Source: Actinomycetes bacterium (GTDB taxonomy: Bacteria > Actinomycetota > Actinomycetes > Propionibacteriales > Propionibacteriaceae). From it: DNA of 9,019 bases. Below the pieces are notes generated by a model. The model ran no database searches and was not told the DNA's origin. It worked only from the letters and a program-made list of their open reading frames with translations. The stretch lies in assembly GCA_023387135.1 (NCBI GenBank), contig JAEWIK010000036.1, positions 1-9,019 on the forward strand. The letters are read 5' to 3'. The number at the start of each line of letters is the position of its first letter. The first letter of the stretch is position 1. Made by a program: the position numbers and the translations under genes. This document shows, piece after piece, positions 1-6,919 of the stretch.

Positions 1-89
1 GGGTCGAGGGCGCTGAATCCCGCGTTCGCGGCCTCCCGCGCGAGGTAGTCGCGTGCCGCGCGCTCGGCCCGGCGATCCTGCTCAGCCAT
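1..89 (-). CDS. Unidentified gene downstream of the sigma factor (5' end only)
   Basis: Only the first 29 codons are visible; the gene runs off the low-coordinate edge. It begins with ATG at 89-87, preceded by a strong Shine-Dalgarno sequence (AGGAGGAG, about 6 bases upstream). Its start overlaps the end of the sigma-factor gene by 8 bases (ATGGCTGA), which implies translational coupling. The visible peptide (MAEQDRRAERAARDYLAREA...) is charged, rich in Ala, Arg and Glu, probably helical, and shows no signal peptide or membrane segment so far. A gene coupled to an ECF sigma factor is often its anti-sigma factor or another regulatory partner, but nothing in these residues proves that. The reading as a real gene rests on the ribosome binding site and the overlap; the function is unknown. 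Confidence 0.7.
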   Translation of the reverse strand, partial: MAEQDRRAERAARDYLAREAANAGFSALD

Positions 90-630
90 GGTGGTCTCCT
101 CCTGACAGCCTCGCGCGCAGGTCGGCGAGGGCTCGGTGGACGAGCGAGCGTGCCGTGGGCTCGGCACAGTCGAGTTGCCGGGCGATCTCGGAGAACTCCA
201 GATCGTCGTAGAAGCGCAGGACGAGGGCAGCCCGCTGGCGCGTGCTCAGCGTGGCGAAGAGCTGCCCGAACACGTGCGCGTCGGTGACCTCGGCGGTGAG
301 GTCGTCGGTGACGCCGTCGAGCACCGACAGGTCGTCAGAGGCGTGCTCGCGGTGCCTGCGCCATCTCGTGATCCTCGCGTTGGTGATGCTGCGCCGCACG
401 TACGGTTCGGGGTCTCCCGCCCGCGAGATCCGTTCCCACCGCGGATAGAGCCCGACGAGGGCGTCCTGCACGAGGTCGGAGGCGTCCTCCCGGTTCCCCG
501 TCAGCAGGAAGGCGAAGCGCAGCAGCGCGGCCGACCTGGCGCGCACGAACTCGTCGAAACCGCTCCAGCCTGCCGGCGCTGTCGCCTCGGAAGGCCTGGT
601 CATGGCGTCGACACCCACATTGGTGAACAC
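82..630 (-). CDS. ECF RNA polymerase sigma factor, SigE family
   Basis: A 182-residue group 4 (ECF) sigma factor that would direct RNA polymerase to a small regulon. Region 2 lies at about residues 25-92 (FDEFVRARSAALLRFAFLLTG, then DLVQDALVGLYPRW) and carries the core-binding and -10 recognition helices. Region 4 lies at about 125-176 (LSTRQRAALVLRFYDDLEFSEIA, then a helix-turn-helix ending near HRALADLR) and recognises the -35 element. The pattern resembles the actinobacterial SigE-type subfamily (TIGR02983-like). No C-terminal extension is present. The start is uncertain: GTG at 630-628 follows a weak GGCGGA, while ATG at 603-601 (residue 10) would give 173 residues and still keep all of region 2. 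The stop overlaps the next gene by 8 bases. The regulon and inducing signal cannot be read from the sequence. Confidence 0.9.
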   Translation of the reverse strand: MFTNVGVDAMTRPSEATAPAGWSGFDEFVRARSAALLRFAFLLTGNREDASDLVQDALVGLYPRWERISRAGDPEPYVRRSITNARITRWRRHREHASDDLSVLDGVTDDLTAEVTDAHVFGQLFATLSTRQRAALVLRFYDDLEFSEIARQLDCAEPTARSLVHRALADLRARLSGGDHHG

Positions 631-740
631 TCCGAATCCGCCCGAAACGTTGCCCCTCGTTTCACGAACGGGTCAGGCGTCAGGCTAACCCAGCCGCCCG
701 CGGTCGGGTGGGCACCGCCCCGACGGCCACTGCCACCGGG
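631..740 (-). promoter_or_regulatory. Intergenic region upstream of the sigma-factor gene
   Basis: These 110 bases between the ABC-F stop and the sigma-factor start should hold the sigma gene's promoter if it is not transcribed by read-through. An inverted repeat with 6-bp arms, GAAACG (644-649) and CGTTTC (658-663), separated by 8 bases, sits just upstream of the GTG start. On the minus strand TAGCCT near 683-688 fits a minimal TANNNT -10 element, but I see no good -35 with it. A GC-rich hairpin can be drawn at 703-724 without any T-tract. None of these is individually strong. Confidence 0.3.
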
Positions 741-2339
<1,599 letters not shown>

Positions 2340-2348
2340 AGCCCCCCG

Positions 2349-2377
2349 ATCATCCCCGACCGGGCGGGGAGGGTCAA
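2349..2377 (-). promoter_or_regulatory. Predicted promoter of the ABC-F gene, possibly leaderless
   Basis: On the minus strand a -35 element TTGACC (2377-2372; 5 of 6 to TTGACA) is followed by exactly 17 bases and a -10 element GATGAT (2354-2349; 4 of 6 to TATAAT). Only 9 bases separate the -10 from the ATG at 2339, so initiation 6-7 bases downstream would leave a leader of about 2-3 bases. The G-run just before the ATG (GGGGGGCT) could otherwise be read as a poorly placed Shine-Dalgarno. This is a pattern match only. Confidence 0.5.
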
Positions 2378-2406
2378 AGTCGCGGGTCGGCGCCGGACAA
2401 GGACTC

Positions 2407-2655
2407 TCACCCGTCGCTGTCGGGATCCTCGGCGTCCTTGGCGGGGCGGCCGCGCTTCGGCAGCGGCCCCGCCTGCCGGGGGCTGCGTCCCGCCGCCTTG
2501 AGGGCGTCGCGCAGCAGCACCTCGATGTGGGAGTTCAGCGAGCGCAGGTCGTCGGCCGCCCAGCGGGCGAGCGCGGCGTGGACGGCCGGGTCGAGACGCA
2601 GCAGCACCGGCTTGCGTTCGGCCCGGCCGTTCCCGGCAGCTTCGGATCCCGCCAT
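2407..2655 (-). CDS. Small ribbon-helix-helix (Arc-type) DNA-binding protein with AT-hook-like tail
   Basis: An 82-residue protein. Residues 15-22 (KPVLLRLD) look like the DNA-contacting beta strand of a ribbon-helix-helix fold, followed by helix A (PAVHAALARWAADD, 23-36) and helix B (about 39-56, SLNSHIEVLLRDALKAAG). Such proteins act as dimers and usually repress transcription. The C-terminal tail holds KRGRPAK (67-73), which matches the AT-hook core RGRP with flanking basic residues, and then ends in an acidic stretch. The gene starts 4 bases after the SPFH stop, and its Shine-Dalgarno (TGAGG) overlaps that stop, so the two are co-translated. It could autoregulate the unit through the AT-rich inverted repeat at 3657-3683; that is an inference. 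Similar proteins are often annotated as antitoxin components, but no toxin-like partner is visible here. Confidence 0.85.
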   Translation of the reverse strand: MAGSEAAGNGRAERKPVLLRLDPAVHAALARWAADDLRSLNSHIEVLLRDALKAAGRSPRQAGPLPKRGRPAKDAEDPDSDG

Positions 2656-2659
2656 GGCC

Positions 2660-3634
2660 TCAGGAGTAGAGCGTCCCGGTGTTCACGACGGGGGTCGCCT
2701 GCGCGGAGCCGCACAGCACCACCAGCAGGTTGGACACCATCGCCGCCTTGCGTTCCTCGTCGAGGGCGACGATGTCGTCGGCCTCGAGCTGGCGCAGCGC
2801 GCTCTCCACCATGCTGACAGCGCCTTCGACGATCTTCTCGCGGGCAGCGATCACTGCCGCTGCCTGCTGCCGCTGGAGCATGGCGTGGGCGATCTCGGGG
2901 GCGTAGGCCAGGCTCGAGATGCGGGTCTCGACGACTTCGAGGCCGGCGATGGCGATCCTGGCGGCGACCTCCTCGGCCAGTTCCTTGGCGACGATCTCCG
3001 TCGAGCCGCGGAGGCTCTCCTCCCCCGCTGGCGCGTTGTCGTAGGGGTGGGAGGACGCGACGTGCCGCAGCGCCGCCTCGGACTGGACCTCGACGAAGCC
3101 CGTGTAGTTCTCGACGGCGAAGACAGCCTTGGCGGTGTCGGCGACCTGCCACACGACGATCGCCGCGATGTTGATCGGGTTGCCGTCGGCGTCGTTGACC
3201 TTGAGTTCGTGGGTCTCGAAGTTGCGGACCTTCACCGACACACGCTTGCCGAAGGCGAACGGCTGGACGAGCTTCAGGCCGGGGCTGCGGACAGTGCCCA
3301 CGTAGCGCCCGAAGAACTGCAGGACGCGGGTGTCGCCCGGGGAGACGACCTTCAGCGACGAGAACGCCGTGAGGGCGGCAAGCATGAGCAGGACGCCCAG
3401 CAGTCCGTAGAGACCGCCGCCGTCGCCCGCGCCGTCGGCCAGCGCGAACAGCCAGACGGCGAGCCCGACCAGCAACACCCCGACGAGCAGCGCCGCGAAG
3501 CCGTTGACCGACCACGCCTTGTTCTCGCTGACGTCGACCCTGGCGCCTGCGTGGCCGACCGGCACGCCGGCGGGGTCACCGCCCTGCGTCTCCTGCTCAT
3601 CACCTGGAAGACGGCTCTCGAGAGTGCCGGACAT
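2660..3634 (-). CDS. SPFH/band-7 domain membrane protein
   Basis: A 324-residue member of the SPFH (stomatin/prohibitin/flotillin) superfamily, which form membrane-attached oligomers linked to membrane microdomains, stress and protease control. After a polar N-terminal segment (1-43) come two hydrophobic segments, at about 44-66 ([21 protein letters not shown]) and 74-94 ([17 protein letters not shown]). The SPFH domain follows (about 95-260), beginning [19 protein letters not shown] and continuing through [20 protein letters not shown]; a helical, Ala/Glu-rich portion runs about 215-300 and the tail is [12 protein letters not shown] at 3634 has a good Shine-Dalgarno (AAGGGG, 9 bases upstream). 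The gene has its own promoter region with an inverted repeat and is followed 4 bases later by an RHH gene. No NfeD-type partner is adjacent. The family assignment is firm; the cellular role is not known from the sequence. Confidence 0.9.
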   Translation of the reverse strand: MSGTLESRLPGDEQETQGGDPAGVPVGHAGARVDVSENKAWSVNGFAALLVGVLLVGLAVWLFALADGAGDGGGLYGLLGVLLMLAALTAFSSLKVVSPGDTRVLQFFGRYVGTVRSPGLKLVQPFAFGKRVSVKVRNFETHELKVNDADGNPINIAAIVVWQVADTAKAVFAVENYTGFVEVQSEAALRHVASSHPYDNAPAGEESLRGSTEIVAKELAEEVAARIAIAGLEVVETRISSLAYAPEIAHAMLQRQQAAAVIAAREKIVEGAVSMVESALRQLEADDIVALDEERKAAMVSNLLVVLCGSAQATPVVNTGTLYS

Positions 3635-3656
3635 TGTGAGTCACCCCTTATCGTGA

Positions 3657-3700
3657 AATCTGATAGCTAAGTGATATCAGATTAATCGCGAGGGGGTCAA
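3657..3700 (-). promoter_or_regulatory. Promoter and palindromic operator candidate for the SPFH/RHH unit
   Basis: An AT-rich patch in an otherwise GC-rich window. It contains a perfect inverted repeat with 9-bp arms, AATCTGATA (3657-3665) and TATCAGATT (3675-3683), separated by 9 bases, so arm centres are 18 bp apart, close to two helical turns. On the minus strand a -35 element TTGACC (3700-3695) is followed after 18 bases by TATCAC (3676-3671), preceded by TGA as in an extended -10. The repeat covers the predicted -10, the position expected for a repressor site. The next gene starts at 3634. The inverted repeat is seen directly; promoter and operator functions are inferred. Confidence 0.6.
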
Positions 3701-3729
3701 TCGACCTGCGGGAGGCGGCCGGCGTCGGC

Positions 3730-4104
3730 TCAGAGGTTGTAACCGATCGACCGGAGCTGCTCGCGGCCCTCGTCGGTGATCTTGTCGAGGGTCCACGGCG
3801 GCAGCCACACCCAGTTGATGGCGACGCCGCTGACGAGGCCGTCGAGCGCCAACTGCGTGTCGTACTCCAGCCTGTCGGTGAGCGGGCAGGTGGGCGAGGT
3901 CAGCGTCATGTCGAGGGTCGCGAAGTTCTTGTCGTCGACGGTGACCCCGTACACCAGCCCGAGGTCCACGACGTTGACCATGAGTTCGGGGTCGACGACG
4001 TCCATCATCGCCTCGAGGATCTCGTCCTCGCTCGCACGATGGCTCGCCACCTCGTCAGGAAAGGTGTCCTGCACCAGGTCTGAAGGCCTGACTGCCTCGG
4101 TCAT
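3730..4104 (-). CDS. sufT: SufT, DUF59/MIP18-like Fe-S maturation factor
   Basis: A 124-residue protein of the DUF59 (MIP18/PaaD-like) family, which helps mature iron-sulfur proteins and is usually the last gene of actinobacterial suf operons. Conserved features are the helix and strand around VVDPELMVNVVDLGLVYGV (36-54), the loop LTSPTCPLTDRLE with the conserved Cys73 (68-80), and PPW at 102-104. ATG at 4104-4102 overlaps the sufU stop in an ATGA arrangement and has a Shine-Dalgarno (AAGGAG) 6 bases upstream. The frame stays open further upstream inside sufU, but that extension does not resemble the family and should be ignored. It acts in the cytoplasm, probably at the transfer or late assembly stage. 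I see no clear terminator after its stop. Confidence 0.93.
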   Translation of the reverse strand: MTEAVRPSDLVQDTFPDEVASHRASEDEILEAMMDVVDPELMVNVVDLGLVYGVTVDDKNFATLDMTLTSPTCPLTDRLEYDTQLALDGLVSGVAINWVWLPPWTLDKITDEGREQLRSIGYNL

Positions 4105-4559
4105 GACTGCTCCTTCGTCTCGACCCCGCCAGAAGCCTGGGCGACGGCATCCTTGAATGCCGACCACCCCAGCAGGGCACACTTCACACGCGCGGGGAAC
4201 TTGGCAACCCCGACGAACGCGACGGCGTCCTCCAGAGTGTCCTCGTCGGGCTCCGCCTCCCCGCGACCGTGCATCATCTCGGTAAACGCCTCGTGCAGCC
4301 CCAGGGCTTCCCCGACGCTGCGTCCGATGACCAGATCGGACATGACCGACGTGGAAGCCTGCGAGATCGAGCAACCGACACCGTCGTAGGAGACGTCCGT
4401 CACTGTGTCGCCCTCGACCTCGACGCGCAGCGTCACCTCGTCACCGCACGTGGTGTTGACGTGGTGCACCTGCGCCCCGAAAGGCTCCCGCAGGCCGCTG
4501 TGGTGCTTCTCACGGTAGTGCTCCAGGATGATCTCCTGGTACATGGCCTCGACTGTCAT
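4101..4559 (-). CDS. sufU: SufU, zinc-dependent sulfur acceptor for SufS
   Basis: A 152-residue SufU-type (IscU-like fold) protein. In Gram-positive bacteria SufU accepts sulfur from the SufS persulfide with help from a bound zinc ion, replacing SufE, and passes it to SufBCD. The expected zinc ligands are present: Cys38 and Asp40 (TTCGDE), Cys63 (GVGCSIS) and Cys127 (RVKCALLGW). The N-terminal MYQEIILEHYREKHHSG is typical. The spacer between Cys63 and Cys127 has the length of true SufU proteins, longer than in IscU. It begins with an ATGA overlap with sufS, preceded by GAGGGG, and ends with an ATGA overlap with sufT, so translation of the three is coupled. Confidence 0.95.
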   Translation of the reverse strand: MTVEAMYQEIILEHYREKHHSGLREPFGAQVHHVNTTCGDEVTLRVEVEGDTVTDVSYDGVGCSISQASTSVMSDLVIGRSVGEALGLHEAFTEMMHGRGEAEPDEDTLEDAVAFVGVAKFPARVKCALLGWSAFKDAVAQASGGVETKEQS

Positions 4560-5821
4560 CTGTGCCCCTCGAAAAAGTTCCTGACGTAGCGCAGGCCGTC
4601 GACGAGGGCGTCGATCTCCGCCGGCACCGTGTACAGGTAGACGGACGCCCGGGTCGAGGACTGGATGCCCAGGCGGTCGTGCAGCGGCCGTGCACAGTGG
4701 TGGCCGCCCCGCACAGCGACGCCACGGCTGTCCAGCAACTGCATGATGTCGTGGGGATGGACGTCGAGCCCGTCACGCGTCGTCAGCGTGAACGAGAGCG
4801 CCCCTCCCCTGTCCACCGCCTCGGTGGGCCCGAGCAGCCTGACGCCGTCGACGTCCTGCAGCTGCTCGAGCGCGTAGGCGGTCAGCTCGTGCTCGTGGGC
4901 GGCGACCGCGTCCATGCCGCCCGCCGACAGGTAGTCGACGGCCGCACCGAGGCCGACGGCCTGGGCGATCGGCGGGGTGCCGGCCTCGAAGCGATGCGGC
5001 GGCGCGGCGTACGTCGAGCCCTGCATCGTCACGACCTCGATCATCTCGCCGCCTCCGAGGAAGGGAGGCAGCGACGCCAGCAGGTCGTACCTGCCCCACA
5101 GCACGCCGATCCCCGTCGGGCCGAGCATCTTGTGGCCGGTGAAGGCCAGCAGGTCGGCGCCGAGGTCGGCGACCCTCGTCGGGAGCTGTGGTACGCCCTG
5201 CGAGGCGTCCACCACGACCGTCGCACCGACCGCGTGGGCCATCGTGGCGATGGTGGCGACAGGGTTGACGGTGCCCAGCACGTTGGAGACCCAGGCGAGC
5301 GAGACGATCCGCGTGCGGTCGTTGATGAGGTTCTCGGCGACGGCGCGCTCCAGGTCCAGCCTGCCGTCGGCGGTGATGTCGAACCAGCGCAGGACGGCGC
5401 CCGTCCGCTGCGCGAGCATCTGCCAAGGGACGAGGTTGGAGTGGTGCTCCATCACCGACACGACGATCTCGTCGCCGGGGCGCAGCCCCGCGCCCAGGGA
5501 GTGGGCGGCGAGGTTCAGCGCCTCGGAGGCGTTCTTGGTGAACACCACCTCGTCGGGGTTCGACGAGCCGATGAAGGCTGCGATCCTCGCCCTGGCACCC
5601 TCGAACGCGTCGGTGGCCTCGGCACCCAGCAGGTGCATGGCGCGGGCGACGTTCCCGTTGTGGGAGGCGTAGTGCTCGGCCAGCGCGTCGATGACCTGCC
5701 GCGGCTTCTGCGAGGTGTTCGCCGAATCCAGGTACGACAAGGGCTGATCCCCGACCCGCCGGCCGAGGATCGGGAAGTCGTCACGCAGCGTGGCGACGTC
5801 GAGTGCCAACGCCTCAGGCAT
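4556..5821 (-). CDS. sufS: SufS, group II cysteine desulfurase
   Basis: A 421-residue PLP-dependent enzyme that removes sulfur from L-cysteine to give alanine and an enzyme-bound persulfide, the sulfur source for the cluster. Key residues are visible: His126 (VMEHHSN), which stacks on PLP; Asp205 and Gln208 (VDASQ), which contact the cofactor; Lys231 (TGHKMLGPTG), the Schiff-base lysine; and Cys376 in RGGHHCARPL, the persulfide-carrying cysteine of type II enzymes. The N-terminal YLDSANTSQKP is the family start region. Length is normal (about 400-420). ATG at 5821 overlaps the sufC stop by 8 bases (ATGCCTGA), with GAAGG just upstream. SufU, the partner, follows immediately. Confidence 0.97.
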   Translation of the reverse strand: MPEALALDVATLRDDFPILGRRVGDQPLSYLDSANTSQKPRQVIDALAEHYASHNGNVARAMHLLGAEATDAFEGARARIAAFIGSSNPDEVVFTKNASEALNLAAHSLGAGLRPGDEIVVSVMEHHSNLVPWQMLAQRTGAVLRWFDITADGRLDLERAVAENLINDRTRIVSLAWVSNVLGTVNPVATIATMAHAVGATVVVDASQGVPQLPTRVADLGADLLAFTGHKMLGPTGIGVLWGRYDLLASLPPFLGGGEMIEVVTMQGSTYAAPPHRFEAGTPPIAQAVGLGAAVDYLSAGGMDAVAAHEHELTAYALEQLQDVDGVRLLGPTEAVDRGGALSFTLTTRDGLDVHPHDIMQLLDSRGVAVRGGHHCARPLHDRLGIQSSTRASVYLYTVPAEIDALVDGLRYVRNFFEGHR

Positions 5822-6581
5822 CAGCCTTCACGGCCCTGACGTACTTGTCGTAGCCCTCCACCTCGAGGCGCTCGGCGAGCTCGGGCCCGCCCTCCTCGGC
5901 GATGTGGCCGTCCACGAACACGTGGACGAAGTCGGGCTTGATGTAGCGGAGGATGCGCGTGTAGTGGGTGATCAGCAGCACGCCGCGGTCACCATTGGCG
6001 GTGTAGCGGTTGACGCCTTCCGAGACGATCCGCAGCGCGTCGATGTCGAGGCCGGAGTCGGTCTCGTCCAGCACGGCGAACTTCGGGTTGAGCAGTTCGA
6101 GCTGGACGATCTCGTTGCGCTTCTTCTCACCACCGGAGAAACCCTCGTTGAGCGAGCGGGCGGCGAAGCTGTGGTCGAGACCGAGCGCGTCCATGGCCTG
6201 GTTGACCTCCTTCACCCAGGTGCGCACCTTGGGCGACTCCCCCGTCAGCGCCGTGCGCGCCGTCCGCAAAAAGTTCGCGACCGACACGCCGGGCACCTCG
6301 ACCGGGTACTGCATGGCGAGGAAGAGGCCCGCCTTTGCCCTGTCCGTCACGTTGAGCTCGGACAGCTCGACGCCGTCGAGGGTCACCGAGCCCGAGGTGA
6401 TGTGGTACTTGGGGTGCCCCGCCAGCGAGTAGGCGAGGGTCGACTTGCCGGACCCGTTGGGACCCATGATCGCGTGCACCTCGCCCGACTGCACGGTCAG
6501 GTTGACGCCCTTCAGGATCTCCTTGGGACCGCTCTCGGTCTGGACCTCGGCGTGCAGGTCGGTGATCGTCAGAGTTGACAT
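5814..6581 (-). CDS. sufC: SufC, ABC-type ATPase of the SufBCD scaffold
   Basis: A 255-residue cytoplasmic ATPase which with SufB and SufD forms the SufBC2D scaffold; ATP hydrolysis reshapes the SufB-SufD interface for cluster assembly. Motifs: Walker A GPNGSGKST at 40-48, Q-loop QYP at 91-93, signature FSGGEKKR at 148-155, Walker B with the SufC hallmark LDETDSGLD at 171-179, and the H-loop His206 (ITHYTR). The open frame extends upstream, but MSTLTITDLHAEV is the family start; ATG at 6581 lies 5 bases after the Rieske gene stop, with CAGGAG about 11 bases upstream. The length matches the family. Confidence 0.96.
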   Translation of the reverse strand: MSTLTITDLHAEVQTESGPKEILKGVNLTVQSGEVHAIMGPNGSGKSTLAYSLAGHPKYHITSGSVTLDGVELSELNVTDRAKAGLFLAMQYPVEVPGVSVANFLRTARTALTGESPKVRTWVKEVNQAMDALGLDHSFAARSLNEGFSGGEKKRNEIVQLELLNPKFAVLDETDSGLDIDALRIVSEGVNRYTANGDRGVLLITHYTRILRYIKPDFVHVFVDGHIAEEGGPELAERLEVEGYDKYVRAVKADA

Positions 6582-6586
6582 GTGGT

Positions 6587-6919
6587 TTACGGCTCCTGGG
6601 TGTGAATCGGATTGTCGGGATCGATGAGGACGTCCGCGCCGTCCACCCTGACCGGGTAGACGGGGACGGGCTGGGTGGCGGGAAGTTCGAGGGGGAAGCC
6701 TGTCCGCAGGTCGAAGCGCGAGCCGTGCATGTAGCACTCGATGGTCGTGCCCTCGACCTCGCCCTCCGACAGCGGTACCTCGGCGTGCGAGCAGACGTCG
6801 GAGATGGCGAACACCCCTTCGGCGGTGTTGACGACCGCCACCTCCCTGCTGCCGAGCAGCACCGCGAGGGCGCCCGACGCGGGCACCTCTGACAGCGCGC
6901 AGGCACGGACGAAGGTCAT
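6587..6919 (-). CDS. Rieske-type [2Fe-2S] ferredoxin within the suf operon
   Basis: A 110-residue single-domain Rieske protein. The cluster ligands are complete: C43-S-H45 in the first loop and C62-Y-M-H65 in the second (CxH ... CxxH), so it should bind one [2Fe-2S] cluster by two Cys and two His. It has no membrane segment or signal peptide, so it is a soluble electron carrier. Similar genes are often annotated as the ferredoxin subunit of aromatic-ring dioxygenases (NirD/HcaC-like), but no oxygenase gene is nearby. Its ATGA overlap with sufD, the 5-base gap to sufC and the known presence of such a gene in actinobacterial suf operons make electron supply to cluster assembly, or being an assembly client, more likely. 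That role is inferred. Confidence 0.93.
   Translation of the reverse strand: MTFVRACALSEVPASGALAVLLGSREVAVVNTAEGVFAISDVCSHAEVPLSEGEVEGTTIECYMHGSRFDLRTGFPLELPATQPVPVYPVRVDGADVLIDPDNPIHTQEP

Noticed and set aside
703..724. Hairpin GTCGGG/CCCGAC after the ABC-F stop as a rho-independent terminator
   Set aside because: Six-bp arms are expected by chance at this GC content, the loop is 10 bases, and no T-tract follows on the minus strand.
2407..2655. RHH gene as the antitoxin of a toxin-antitoxin pair
   Set aside because: The neighbours are an SPFH protein and an ABC-F ATPase, not a small toxin; the resemblance is only to the RHH DNA-binding fold.
2438..3670. Long plus-strand open frame opposite the SPFH and RHH genes
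   Set aside because: Same shadow pattern; no domain, and both genes on the minus strand have family-level matches and ribosome sites.
3701..3729. Terminator after sufT
   Set aside because: The bases after the stop are GC-rich with only a 4-bp pairing (CGAC/GTCG) and no T-run; I cannot support a terminator, so read-through into the SPFH unit remains possible.
4105..4374. N-terminal extension of SufT to 214 residues
   Set aside because: The extension lies within sufU in another frame, does not resemble the DUF59 family, and the ATG at 4104 has a good ribosome site and an ATGA overlap.
4562..5839. Long plus-strand open frame opposite sufS (425 codons)
   Set aside because: Antisense to a complete cysteine desulfurase with all active-site residues; composition is that of a shadow frame.
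6582..6737. N-terminal extension of SufC to 307 residues
   Set aside because: The extension overlaps the Rieske gene in another frame; MSTLTITDLH is the normal SufC start and fits the usual length.
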